A stretch of DNA of 6,167 nucleotides from assembly GCA_018660405.1 (NCBI GenBank), contig JABJKL010000062.1, forward strand, positions 1 to 6,167, given 5' to 3'. Positions 1 to 6,167 of this stretch are shown here, one piece after another (position 1 is the first letter of the stretch; each line of letters opens with the position of its first letter). The notes under the pieces are model-generated. The model was given only the letters and a program-made list of their open reading frames with translations, ran no database searches and was not told the DNA's origin. A program made the position numbers and the translations under genes. This DNA comes from Pseudomonadota bacterium (GTDB lineage Bacteria > Pseudomonadota > Gammaproteobacteria > Arenicellales > Arenicellaceae).

Positions 1-1304
1 ATTTTAATCTCTTCAAGTTTGGCAAGTTGCCGCAACCGCAGCTCCAATATCGATTCTGTTTGGCGTTCAGATAATTCAAACGCTTCCATTAGCGCTGGTT
101 TTGGCTCGTCGGTCGTTCGAATAATCTTGATCACTTCATCTATATTCAGAAATGCGGCGAGCAATCCTTCCAACACATGCAGGCGATCAACAACTTTCTC
201 ATGACGATACTGAAGACGCTTTCGTACCGTTTCCACTCGATACTCAAGCCACTCTTTGAGCAGGCTTCGCAAATCAAAAACACGTGGGCGCCCGGTTAAA
301 TCGATCATGTTTAAATTCACACGATAGCTTCGCTCCAGGTCGGTAGTCGCGAATAAATGCGCCATCAAACCTTGAAAATCAACACGATTGGATTTCGGTT
401 CAACGACTAAACGCACTGGATTATCCTGGTCGGATTCATCGCGCAAATCGGTCACCATCGGGAGCTTTTTCTCGCGCATTTGGGCAGCAATTTGTTCAAG
501 CACTTTCGATCCAGATGCCTGGTACGGTAAAGCAGTGATCACTATGTCATTGCCCTCTCGAATCCACATAGCTCGCTGGCGCACCGAGCCGTTTCCCGAT
601 GCGTACATCTCCCGAATTTGCTCTGGCGAAGTAATGATTTCCCCAACAGACGGAAAATCTGGCCCCTGAATTATGTTGCAAATTTCATCGAGGCCAGTGC
701 TCGGCTTGGTCAATAGCTGCAGACAAGCTTCAACAACCTCCCGAACATTGTGAGGCGGTATATCCATCGCCATTCCCACGGCTATACCAGAGCCCCCATT
801 GAGCAGTACATTGGGCAATCGAGCAGGTAGTGATTTGGGTTCCTTGAGTGTGCCATCGAAGTTCGGCAACCACTCGCAAGTACCTTGCCCAAGCTCGGAA
901 AGCAAAGTTTGCGCGTATTTTGTCAGCCGCGATTCGGTATAGCGCATCGCGGCAAACGATTTGGGATCGTCTGTGGAGCCCCAATTACCTTGCCCATCGA
1001 TTAGCGGGTAGCGATAACTAAATGATTGAGCCATCAATACCATGGCCTCGTAGCAAGCGGAGTCGCCATGCGGGTGAAACTTACCTAACACATCACCCAC
1101 GGTTCGAGCAGACTTTTTGTGCTTGGCTGCTGCGCTCAAACCGAGCTCAGACATCGCGTATACAATGCGCCGTTGCACCGGCTTCAAACCGTCGCCAATA
1201 AAAGGTAATGCGCGATCCAGAATCACGTACATTGAATAATTCAGATACGCTTTCTCGGCAAATTCGGCAAGCGCCTGACTTTCGATATTTGGATTTATGC
1301 TCAT
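1..1304 (-). CDS. parC: DNA topoisomerase IV subunit A (ParC), 3' end beyond the window
   Basis: ParC is the DNA-cleaving subunit of topoisomerase IV, which pairs with ParE to decatenate daughter chromosomes in the cytoplasm. I translated the minus strand from the ATG at 1304; 434 codons stay open to the left edge, about 58% of a usual 750-residue ParC. The start MSINPNIESQAL is followed by AYLNYSMYVILDRALPFIGD, GLKPVQRRIVYAMSELGL and the winged-helix stretch GKFHPHGDSACYEAM. Ser82 and Glu86 match E. coli Ser80 and Glu84, the usual quinolone-resistance positions, and both are the wild-type residues. The catalytic tyrosine is Tyr122 in AAMRYTES (codon 939-941), preceded by the conserved Arg121. 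GIAVGMAMDIPPHN and LEQIAAQMREKKLPMV follow. GDSACYEAM and DDPKSFAAMRYTE are ParC-like rather than GyrA-like. The C-terminal beta-pinwheel is outside the window. parE is not directly upstream; a divergent receptor gene is, so parC is probably transcribed from its own promoter. No Shine-Dalgarno is evident before the ATG. Confidence 0.97.
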   Translation of the reverse strand, partial: MSINPNIESQALAEFAEKAYLNYSMYVILDRALPFIGDGLKPVQRRIVYAMSELGLSAAAKHKKSARTVGDVLGKFHPHGDSACYEAMVLMAQSFSYRYPLIDGQGNWGSTDDPKSFAAMRYTESRLTKYAQTLLSELGQGTCEWLPNFDGTLKEPKSLPARLPNVLLNGGSGIAVGMAMDIPPHNVREVVEACLQLLTKPSTGLDEICNIIQGPDFPSVGEIITSPEQIREMYASGNGSVRQRAMWIREGNDIVITALPYQASGSKVLEQIAAQMREKKLPMVTDLRDESDQDNPVRLVVEPKSNRVDFQGLMAHLFATTDLERSYRVNLNMIDLTGRPRVFDLRSLLKEWLEYRVETVRKRLQYRHEKVVDRLHVLEGLLAAFLNIDEVIKIIRTTDEPKPALMEAFELSERQTESILELRLRQLAKLEEIK

Positions 1305-1315
1305 AGGAATTACCG

Positions 1316-1331
1316 GACCGTTTAGTCGGTC
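1316..1331 (-). other. Small hairpin in the parC leader
   Basis: On the minus strand, GACCG and CGGTC form a perfect 5-bp inverted repeat around a 6-base loop, ending 11 bases before the parC ATG. In the mRNA it would lie close to or within the ribosome-binding region. If the promoter candidate at 1334-1342 is right, it would form nearly the extreme 5' end of the transcript. No T-run follows, so it is not a terminator. A regulatory or stabilising role is inference, and a 5-bp repeat can arise by chance. Confidence 0.25.
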
Positions 1332-1333
1332 GA

Positions 1334-1342
1334 ATTATTCCA
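1334..1342 (-). promoter_or_regulatory. Candidate extended -10 promoter for parC
   Basis: Read on the minus strand this is TGGAATAAT: a TGn extension followed by AATAAT, five of six matches to the sigma-70 -10 consensus. The sequence about 16-17 bases upstream (TTTATC or similar) is a poor -35. Transcription would start near 1327, giving a leader of about 23 bases. parC has no co-directional gene upstream in the window, so a promoter is needed in 1305-1455, and this is the best match I see there on this strand. It is a motif match only. Confidence 0.25.
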
Positions 1343-1401
1343 CATAAGTGATCTCGATAAATTATTAAAGATCAATATCCACCTTATTTAGGACACTACA
1401 C

Positions 1402-1423
1402 TAGAATTTAAGCGTGCTAACAT
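1402..1423 (+). promoter_or_regulatory. Candidate -10 elements for the TonB-dependent receptor gene
   Basis: Two alternative -10 matches lie upstream of the receptor. TAGAAT at 1402-1407 matches five of six consensus bases but has no recognisable -35 at normal spacing. TGCTAACAT at 1415-1423 is a TGn-extended -10 with four of six matches and a weak -35 (ACTACA, 1395-1400) at 17 bases; it would give a leader of about 25 bases. No convincing Fur box or other operator overlaps them. The Shine-Dalgarno of the gene is also modest: GGGA at 1443-1446, nine bases before the ATG. Confidence 0.22.
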
Positions 1424-1455
1424 CGCCGTAATTATCCTTTTCGGGAACTATTCGA

Positions 1456-3549
1456 ATGCCTCGTCTACCCTCCGTCCTTTCTCCAAGAACATTAGCCCTC
1501 CTTAGCCTGCTTGCTATTAGTAATATTGCCTCCGGGCAAACTAGCAATCTTCAGAATGATAATCTGGAAGAAATTAGTATTATTGGCACTCGTCTTCCGG
1601 TTTCCCCTGCGTCGGTTCTACCCAACATTGCCGTTTTATCGAGCGAACAGCTCGAGCGCATTAATCACAGCCACGTACAGGAAGCGTTAAGCCGGGTCCC
1701 CGGGGTCAACATGCAGCGAGGCAGTGGGCAAGAATCTTTAATGGCGATTCGCAGCCCGGTGCTCACTGGAGCCGGTGCCTGCGGCAGCTTTATGATAAGC
1801 GAGAACAACATCCCTGTACGTGCTGCAGGGTTTTGTAATCTGAACGAATTGTTTGACGCTCATACAGAACAAGCGGCGCGCCTCGAAGTTCTACGTGGGC
1901 CTGGTACCGTCGCGACCGGCAGTAACGCATTAACGGGCGGCGTTAATGCCTATCTGGGAACCGATGTAGACAATGCCATCAGTGTTGAGGTCGGTTCTAA
2001 TCAATGGGTGCGCGCCAAGGCCCGTTATGCCACGAGCGATGAAAACGGTAGTTTGGCAGCCTACTTTACCAGCACTCACGATGGCGGATTCCGCGATAGT
2101 TCAGGATTTACCCAGCAAAAGTTTAGCCTGCGTCAGCAAAAGAACTTGTCGAGTGGCACTCTGGATAGTGGACTCACTATCGCCTATCTGGATCAGCAAA
2201 CCGCTGGTTTCGTGGTCGGAGAAAACAGCTATTTGAGTAAGCAATTAAGCAGCCAAAATGTGAACCCCGATGCCTTTCGGGAATCGCTTTCGGTGCGTGC
2301 CTGGAGCAGCTACCACGTGCAGCGCGACAATGGTGTCGAATGGGTCATAACGCCCTTCGTCCGATACACCGATATGGATTTCTTTCTGCACTTTGCGCCA
2401 GGCACACCGCTGGAAAGCAATAAGCAAAAAAGTGTCGGCCTTCAAACAGCATTGAATTGGCAACCTGGCGAAGCCTTCAAGATTAGCGCTGGCCTGGATC
2501 TTGATATCGCGAACGGCTCTTTACTTGAGACTCAAGCCGAGCCAACCTCTGGATCAGCGTTCTTGCGGGCCACCGTGCCGGCCGGTGTGCACTATGATTA
2601 TGAGGTGAATGCCGTCAATGTGGCAGCGCATATTAGCGCGCAATGGCAACTGGCAAACGAGTGGGCCCTTAGCATTGGAAGCCGACTTGAACAGCAATTC
2701 TATGATTACAACAACCTTGCCGTAAGTGGCAGAGTTCGTGAAGATGGAACCACCTGCGGCTTTGGTGGTTGTCGCTTTTCTCGTCCGGCCGACCAGTCTG
2801 ACCGTTTTACCAACTTGTCACCTCGAGTGGAGTTAAGCCATGCACTCGGAATGAACAGTCGCTTTTTCGCGATCGCCAGCACCTTTGCCAGAGCACCGCA
2901 AGCCACAGAACTCTATCGCCTGCAACGTGCACAAGTTGTCGCCGACCTCGATTCTGAAAAAAGCAAAAGCCTTGAACTGGGTTTCCAATGGTTAACTAAT
3001 GACTTAGCTCTGAATGTTTCCTTATGGGGGATGAAGAAAACAAATGTTATTTTGCGCGACAGTAATTTCTTTAATGTGGCTGACGGTGAAACCAGCCACT
3101 ACGGACTGGAAGGTTCGTTTACCATAAACCCGGCACGTAATATTGAAATTTCAGGCACGTTGAATTTCGCGCAACATGAATATCGCAATAACGCCGCTGC
3201 CGGCTCTGAGCCAATTAAAGGTAACGAGATTGATACCGCACCCGGTTTTTTCGGTGACCTGAGGTTGCTTTGGAAAATCACCGAAACGAGCGAGCTGGAA
3301 CTACAGGCCAGCAACATGGGAAGCTACTATATGGAACCTGACAATCGTTTCGAATATGCAGGCCACACGGTATACCATCTACGTGGGCAAATGCGTATCG
3401 GTGATCAATGGCGAGCTTTTGCGCGTATTGTAAACGTAACCGACCGACGCTACGCAGATCGTGCGGATTTTACGGGTTTTACCGGGCAACGATATTTCCC
3501 TGGCGCGCCTCGATCAATATTTGCCGGGCTTGAATGGCGCAAAGAATAA
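1456..3549 (+). CDS. TonB-dependent outer-membrane receptor, substrate unknown
   Basis: This is a complete 697-residue outer-membrane active transporter, powered by TonB-ExbB-ExbD. Residues 1 to about 27 form a Sec signal peptide (hydrophobic LALLSLLAISNIASG, probable cleavage after ASG). A TonB-box-like EEISIIGTR lies at 38-46. The plug domain spans about 52-168, including LEVLRGPGTVATGSNALTGG at 143-162. The 22-strand barrel fills the rest, with the C-terminal family signature GQRYFPGAPRSIFAGLEW at 677-694. The last aromatic residue, Trp694, is followed by Arg-Lys-Glu, whereas many receptors end on the aromatic itself. The only four cysteines in the protein come in close pairs: Cys109/Cys127 in the plug and Cys434/Cys439 in a probable extracellular loop, so two disulfides are plausible. 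ARAPQATELYRLQ at 478-490 is a barrel motif I associate with an uncharacterised receptor subgroup. The neighbours do not hint at the ligand; a siderophore, cobalamin, another metal complex or an organic compound all remain possible. The ATG at 1456 is chosen because it begins the signal peptide. Confidence 0.93.
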   Translation: MPRLPSVLSPRTLALLSLLAISNIASGQTSNLQNDNLEEISIIGTRLPVSPASVLPNIAVLSSEQLERINHSHVQEALSRVPGVNMQRGSGQESLMAIRSPVLTGAGACGSFMISENNIPVRAAGFCNLNELFDAHTEQAARLEVLRGPGTVATGSNALTGGVNAYLGTDVDNAISVEVGSNQWVRAKARYATSDENGSLAAYFTSTHDGGFRDSSGFTQQKFSLRQQKNLSSGTLDSGLTIAYLDQQTAGFVVGENSYLSKQLSSQNVNPDAFRESLSVRAWSSYHVQRDNGVEWVITPFVRYTDMDFFLHFAPGTPLESNKQKSVGLQTALNWQPGEAFKISAGLDLDIANGSLLETQAEPTSGSAFLRATVPAGVHYDYEVNAVNVAAHISAQWQLANEWALSIGSRLEQQFYDYNNLAVSGRVREDGTTCGFGGCRFSRPADQSDRFTNLSPRVELSHALGMNSRFFAIASTFARAPQATELYRLQRAQVVADLDSEKSKSLELGFQWLTNDLALNVSLWGMKKTNVILRDSNFFNVADGETSHYGLEGSFTINPARNIEISGTLNFAQHEYRNNAAAGSEPIKGNEIDTAPGFFGDLRLLWKITETSELELQASNMGSYYMEPDNRFEYAGHTVYHLRGQMRIGDQWRAFARIVNVTDRRYADRADFTGFTGQRYFPGAPRSIFAGLEWRKE

Positions 3550-3555
3550 CTTCGA

Positions 3556-5391
3556 CTAGTGCCCCTCATACAAGCCCTCGATTTCAGCAGCATACCGCTC
3601 AGCCACTTTTAGTCGCTTCAACTTAAGCGTTGGGGTAATCAAGTCTTCCTCAATGCCCCATTTTTTTAGGGTGGAATGAATCCGCCGTATCTGCGCGTAG
3701 CCAGGGAATTCTTTCAGATTGTCTGTCAGTTGCCCCAATATCAATTGTTCAACTTTTTCTTCATTCAGATCAACATCACTGGCTAATTTATTGGCTCGGC
3801 AAAATGCCTTCCAGGCGTGTGGCTCTAAAACCAACAATGCAGACAAATAGGGTTTCCCTTCACCCACGATCATTACCTGTCGAACGATAGGATCGGATAC
3901 CAGAGCCTGTTCCATATCGGCAGGAGGCACTTTTTCTCCAGTCGCCAACACCATAATATCCTTCAGTCGACCCGTTATCTTAAGAAAGCCTTCGTCAAAA
4001 CACGCTTTATCGCCCGTCTTAAGCCAACCGTCTGTCGTCATTGTTGCCGCGGTTGCTTCATCATTTTGCCAGTAACCCAACATTATGTTATCGCCGCGGA
4101 CCAGCAATTCATCATCCTCACCAATGCAGACCTCAACGCCGCGCAATGGCAGACCAATCGTATCCAGACGATTGAACTCCTCGGTATTCACCGAGATTAC
4201 CGGACTGGATTCGGTCAATCCATAACCCTGCATCAGCGGCAAGCCAAGCGATGTAAAAAGCCTGCCCACGTCGTAAGGTAATGGCGCCCCTCCAATGACT
4301 GCAAAACGTAATTTTCCACCCAGGATCGCGCGAATTTTAGACGCAACAAATTTATCGAGCAGTGGCCAGAGCAATAACGCTGGCGACCAGCTCGCTCTTC
4401 CCTGCATAGTTTGGAACCTTTTCCAGCCAACACTTACCGTCCAGTCAAACAAGAATCGCTTGGCTGAGGATCCGTCGGCAATTGATTGCATGACCCGGCT
4501 GTAGAAACGCTCAAATATTCGAGGTACAGCGATGATTGTCGTTGGCCGATGAAATTGCAGGTCTTTTAAAAGCTTTTTAACCGATCGGTTATAAACGGTC
4601 CTGCACCCCGCCATGATGTCAACGTAATACCCAATGGTTCGCTCAAATGTGTGCGAAAGCGGTAGAAAAGATAGCGCCACATCATCCGGTCTTATCGGAA
4701 CACTGCGCAAGCCCGCATAGGCATTGCTTAACATATTGTGATGCGACAACATCACGCCTTTTGGTCGACCCGTAGTACCAGAGGTGTAGACAATGGACGC
4801 CAGATCATCGGCTTCCGACAGACCTCTTTCCAAATGAGCGCCCTTCGCTGGCAGCCATTCCTGCAACAGATGCACGTTTACGGGTAGTGCTTTGGCCGCT
4901 TTTAATACAACAATCGTTGTAAGCCCCACAAGAGTCTCTTCGCATTGCTCAATTGCCTGCCACTCTTTTAAAGTTTCAGTGACTAGAACCCGGGCACCGC
5001 TATTCTCAAGCACATAACTGGCATTATCCGCGCGGTCTTCAACGTAAAGCGGAACCACCACCAAACCAAGTCGTAAACAAGCCTGATCACAAGCAACCCA
5101 CAGAGTGCCATTAGGTATATGAATGGCAACACGATCACCTTTTTCGATGTTCAACTCGTTAAGGGCAATCTGCCAACGCTCTACTTCCTCCGCCATTTCC
5201 GCCCAGGTCCGATCAACCCAGGTTTTGCTGCTTGAATCGAATTCGGTATAAGCCACCCGATCAGCAGAGCGCCGAACGCGCTCACGAAATAGTTGGTCAA
5301 GTGTGCGTGCTTGATCCGGAGCGATTACGTCAAGGTGCGGGTTACCGCTAATTCCATCAGGAGGGTAAACCGTCGCCTGATTCTCATTCAT
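3556..5391 (-). CDS. Long-chain fatty-acid-CoA ligase (AMP-binding, Faa1/FadD15 type)
   Basis: The enzyme activates a fatty acid with ATP to an acyl-adenylate and then to acyl-CoA, releasing AMP and PPi, and so feeds beta-oxidation or lipid synthesis. Numbered from the ATG at 5391 (611 residues, normal for the family), the adenylation motifs occur in order: the P-loop-like YTSGTTGRPKG at 202-212, PLSHTFER at 244-251, GYGLTESSP at 389-397, TGD at 459-461, ITGRLKD at 472-478, GEKVPP at 485-490, and a C-terminal TPTLKLKR in which Lys590 is the likely catalytic lysine. There is no signal peptide; it is probably cytoplasmic or membrane-associated. The motifs fit the Faa1-like long-chain branch better than E. 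coli FadD, but chain length cannot be read from sequence. An in-frame GTG at 5397 would add two residues; ATG is preferred as the commoner start, and neither has a clear Shine-Dalgarno. It converges on the receptor gene and diverges from adk, so it is probably monocistronic. Confidence 0.94.
   Translation of the reverse strand: MNENQATVYPPDGISGNPHLDVIAPDQARTLDQLFRERVRRSADRVAYTEFDSSSKTWVDRTWAEMAEEVERWQIALNELNIEKGDRVAIHIPNGTLWVACDQACLRLGLVVVPLYVEDRADNASYVLENSGARVLVTETLKEWQAIEQCEETLVGLTTIVVLKAAKALPVNVHLLQEWLPAKGAHLERGLSEADDLASIVYTSGTTGRPKGVMLSHHNMLSNAYAGLRSVPIRPDDVALSFLPLSHTFERTIGYYVDIMAGCRTVYNRSVKKLLKDLQFHRPTTIIAVPRIFERFYSRVMQSIADGSSAKRFLFDWTVSVGWKRFQTMQGRASWSPALLLWPLLDKFVASKIRAILGGKLRFAVIGGAPLPYDVGRLFTSLGLPLMQGYGLTESSPVISVNTEEFNRLDTIGLPLRGVEVCIGEDDELLVRGDNIMLGYWQNDEATAATMTTDGWLKTGDKACFDEGFLKITGRLKDIMVLATGEKVPPADMEQALVSDPIVRQVMIVGEGKPYLSALLVLEPHAWKAFCRANKLASDVDLNEEKVEQLILGQLTDNLKEFPGYAQIRRIHSTLKKWGIEEDLITPTLKLKRLKVAERYAAEIEGLYEGH
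3631..3667 (+). terminator. Possible Rho-independent terminator for the receptor transcript, inside the acyl-CoA synthetase gene
   Basis: TGGGGTA at 3631-3637 can pair with TGCCCCA at 3654-3660, a 7-bp stem with four G-C pairs and one G-U, around a 16-base loop. Seven T residues follow at once (3661-3667). It lies about 80 bases after the receptor stop, on the antisense strand of the synthetase coding region. Receptor and synthetase are only six bases apart, so an independent terminator has no room between them. The loop is long and the stem short, so this may be a chance structure within coding sequence (the T-run encodes a lysine-rich stretch on the other strand). Confidence 0.32.
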
Positions 5392-5419
5392 TGGCACGGC
5401 TCATGGTGAGCAAGAAATA

Positions 5420-5445
5420 GTGACTATAGAATTGGTGACTGTAAA
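5420..5445 (-). promoter_or_regulatory. Direct repeat and weak promoter upstream of the acyl-CoA synthetase gene
   Basis: Two 9-base direct repeats, GTGACTATA (5420-5428) and GTGACTGTA (5435-5443) on the plus strand, match at eight of nine positions and are 15 bases apart. On the minus strand the distal copy overlaps TTTACA (5440-5445), a five-of-six match to a -35, but the -10 expected 16-18 bases downstream is poor. The tandem arrangement could be an operator for the synthetase gene. It does not look like the FadR or PsrA operators known for fatty-acid genes. Function is inferred from position only. Confidence 0.22.
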
Positions 5446-5539
5446 AATCGCGTCCATAAAATTAGTATCGCATATGTCCCTTGATGACGTGAGAGACTTA
5501 TCGACATTTTGCGTTTTGGCGGTAAAAGAAAAGTGCATG

Positions 5540-5555
5540 TGCTAAAGTCGCGCGC
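5540..5555 (+). promoter_or_regulatory. Candidate extended -10 adk promoter with GC-rich discriminator
   Basis: TGCTAAAGT at 5540-5548 is a TGn extension followed by TAAAGT, four of six matches to the -10 consensus. The next seven bases, CGCGCGC (5549-5555), are pure G/C, in the place where a discriminator would lie. No good -35 is present at 17 bases (CGGTAA, 5520-5525), which suits an extended -10 promoter. Transcription would start near 5555, giving a leader of about 55 bases. GC-rich discriminators are a known mark of growth-rate and ppGpp-sensitive promoters, which would suit adk; that link is inference. Confidence 0.35.
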
Positions 5556-5610
5556 TAAATCTAGTCGGGATAAGTATCTCTGAAGAGTTGAAACAAACCT
5601 ATACCAAATT

Positions 5611-6167
5611 ATGCGTTTAATCTTATTAGGTGGCCCCGGCGCGGGCAAAGGAACTCAAGCAAATTTCGTTACTGAGAAGTTTGGCATACCACAAATTTCC
5701 ACTGGCGATATGCTCCGTGCAGCGGTGCGCGCAGGCACTGAACTCGGTAAGCAGGCCAAGCAAATTATGGACGCAGGCGACCTGGTTTCAGACAAATTGA
5801 TCATTGAATTGATCAAAGAGCGGTTGGCGCAAGACGACTGCAGTGGCGGCTACTTGCTCGATGGGTTCCCTCGCACCATTCCACAAGCCCACGCCATGAA
5901 AGAAAACAGTATTCATGTTGATCATGTTATCGAGATTTTTGTCGATGACGAAGAGATCATTCGTCGCATCAGTGGCCGACGCGTGCATTCGGAATCTGGC
6001 CGTACCTATCACGTAGAATTCAACCCACCCAAAGTAGCTGGCAAAGATGATGAGACGGGTGAAGCGTTAATTCAGCGTGAAGACGACCAGGAAGAAACCA
6101 TTCGCGTTCGCCTCACGGTTTACCACGAGCAAACAGAGCCCTTGGTACGGTATTACGAGGACTGGGC
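5611..6167 (+). CDS. adk: Adenylate kinase (Adk), 3' end beyond the window
   Basis: Adk catalyses ATP + AMP = 2 ADP in the cytoplasm and is essential for nucleotide balance. The frame from the ATG at 5611 gives 185 codons before the right edge, of about 214 in E. coli Adk, and aligns to it by eye without gaps. The P-loop GGPGAGKGT is at 7-15 with Lys13. The AMP-binding ISTGDMLR is at 29-36 with Arg36, and LLDGFPRT carries Asp84 and Arg88. The LID begins at GRRVH with Arg123 and includes YHVEFNPPK; Arg156 and Arg167 are also kept. The LID has no zinc-binding cysteines and instead carries the His126, Ser129, Asp146, Thr149 set of Gram-negative enzymes. E. coli Ala8 in the P-loop is Gly here, a mild change. 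No proper Shine-Dalgarno precedes the ATG: the only purine-rich stretch, GAAGAG at 5582-5587, is too far upstream, and the nearer leader is AT-rich. Start choice is secure because MRLILLGGPG is the family N terminus. Confidence 0.97.
   Translation, partial: MRLILLGGPGAGKGTQANFVTEKFGIPQISTGDMLRAAVRAGTELGKQAKQIMDAGDLVSDKLIIELIKERLAQDDCSGGYLLDGFPRTIPQAHAMKENSIHVDHVIEIFVDDEEIIRRISGRRVHSESGRTYHVEFNPPKVAGKDDETGEALIQREDDQEETIRVRLTVYHEQTEPLVRYYEDW

Noticed and set aside
19..984. Open frames on the plus strand (19-204, 388-669) and in another minus frame (730-984) across the left region
   Set aside because: They overlap the continuous, well-conserved parC frame and their translations resemble no known protein; they are shadows.
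1047..1061. Quinolone-resistance substitutions in ParC
   Set aside because: The codons give Ser82 and Glu86, the wild-type residues, so there is no sign of resistance mutations at these positions.
1..1304. Possible frameshift or pseudogene in parC
   Set aside because: Translation at several points spread along the gene (near 3-29, 301-360, 541-600, 661-720, 939-1061 and the start) stays in one frame and matches ParC throughout, so the gene is intact and simply cut by the window edge.
1356..1379. Fur-box-like AT-rich sequence with GATA...TATC ends upstream of the receptor
   Set aside because: Only 6 of 19 positions match the Fur consensus and only 5 of 12 pairs are symmetric, so iron regulation cannot be claimed from it.
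4066..4504. Plus-strand open frames inside the acyl-CoA synthetase gene
   Set aside because: They are antisense to conserved adenylation motifs and have no coding features of their own.
5424..5648. 74-codon minus-strand open frame across the synthetase-adk intergenic region
   Set aside because: It runs antisense over the adk start, has no ribosome-binding site, and its translation has no recognisable domain.
5788..6012. Minus-strand open frame inside adk
   Set aside because: It is antisense to the conserved LID and AMP-binding regions; a shadow.
1..6167. CRISPR arrays, tRNA or rRNA genes, insertion sequences, phage or defence genes
   Set aside because: No spaced repeats, terminal inverted repeats, transposase-like frames or recognisable RNA folds were seen; the only gaps between genes are about 150, 6 and 220 bases.

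Overview
The window carries four protein genes of ordinary proteobacterial type. They are well conserved and sit at moderate GC. The two housekeeping proteins, ParC and adenylate kinase, align by eye almost without gaps to their E. coli counterparts. With the TonB-dependent outer-membrane receptor, this points to a Gram-negative gammaproteobacterium, perhaps a marine or free-living lineage. I cannot name a genus from the sequence.

Layout: (1) positions 1-1304, minus strand: the N-terminal 434 codons of parC (topoisomerase IV subunit A), running off the left edge. (2) 1305-1455: a short divergent intergenic region with weak promoter candidates for both flanking genes and a small hairpin in the parC leader. 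(3) 1456-3549, plus strand: a complete 697-residue TonB-dependent receptor with signal peptide, TonB box, plug and barrel; substrate unknown. (4) 3550-3555: a 6-base convergent gap; a possible terminator for the receptor transcript lies inside the 3' end of the opposing gene. (5) 3556-5391, minus strand: a complete long-chain acyl-CoA synthetase (AMP-binding, Faa1/FadD15 type). (6) about 5392-5610: a divergent intergenic region with a direct repeat on the synthetase side and an extended -10 promoter with a GC-rich discriminator on the adk side. (7) 5611 to the right edge, plus strand: adk (adenylate kinase), first 185 codons.

No two genes are co-directional neighbours, so each appears to be its own transcription unit within the window: parC and the receptor diverge, the receptor and synthetase converge, and the synthetase and adk diverge. 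The one plausible functional link is that acyl-CoA synthetase releases AMP, which adenylate kinase recycles to ADP. I found no RNA gene, insertion sequence, CRISPR array, phage gene or defence system. The region reads as core chromosome, and I see no evidence of a new system here.
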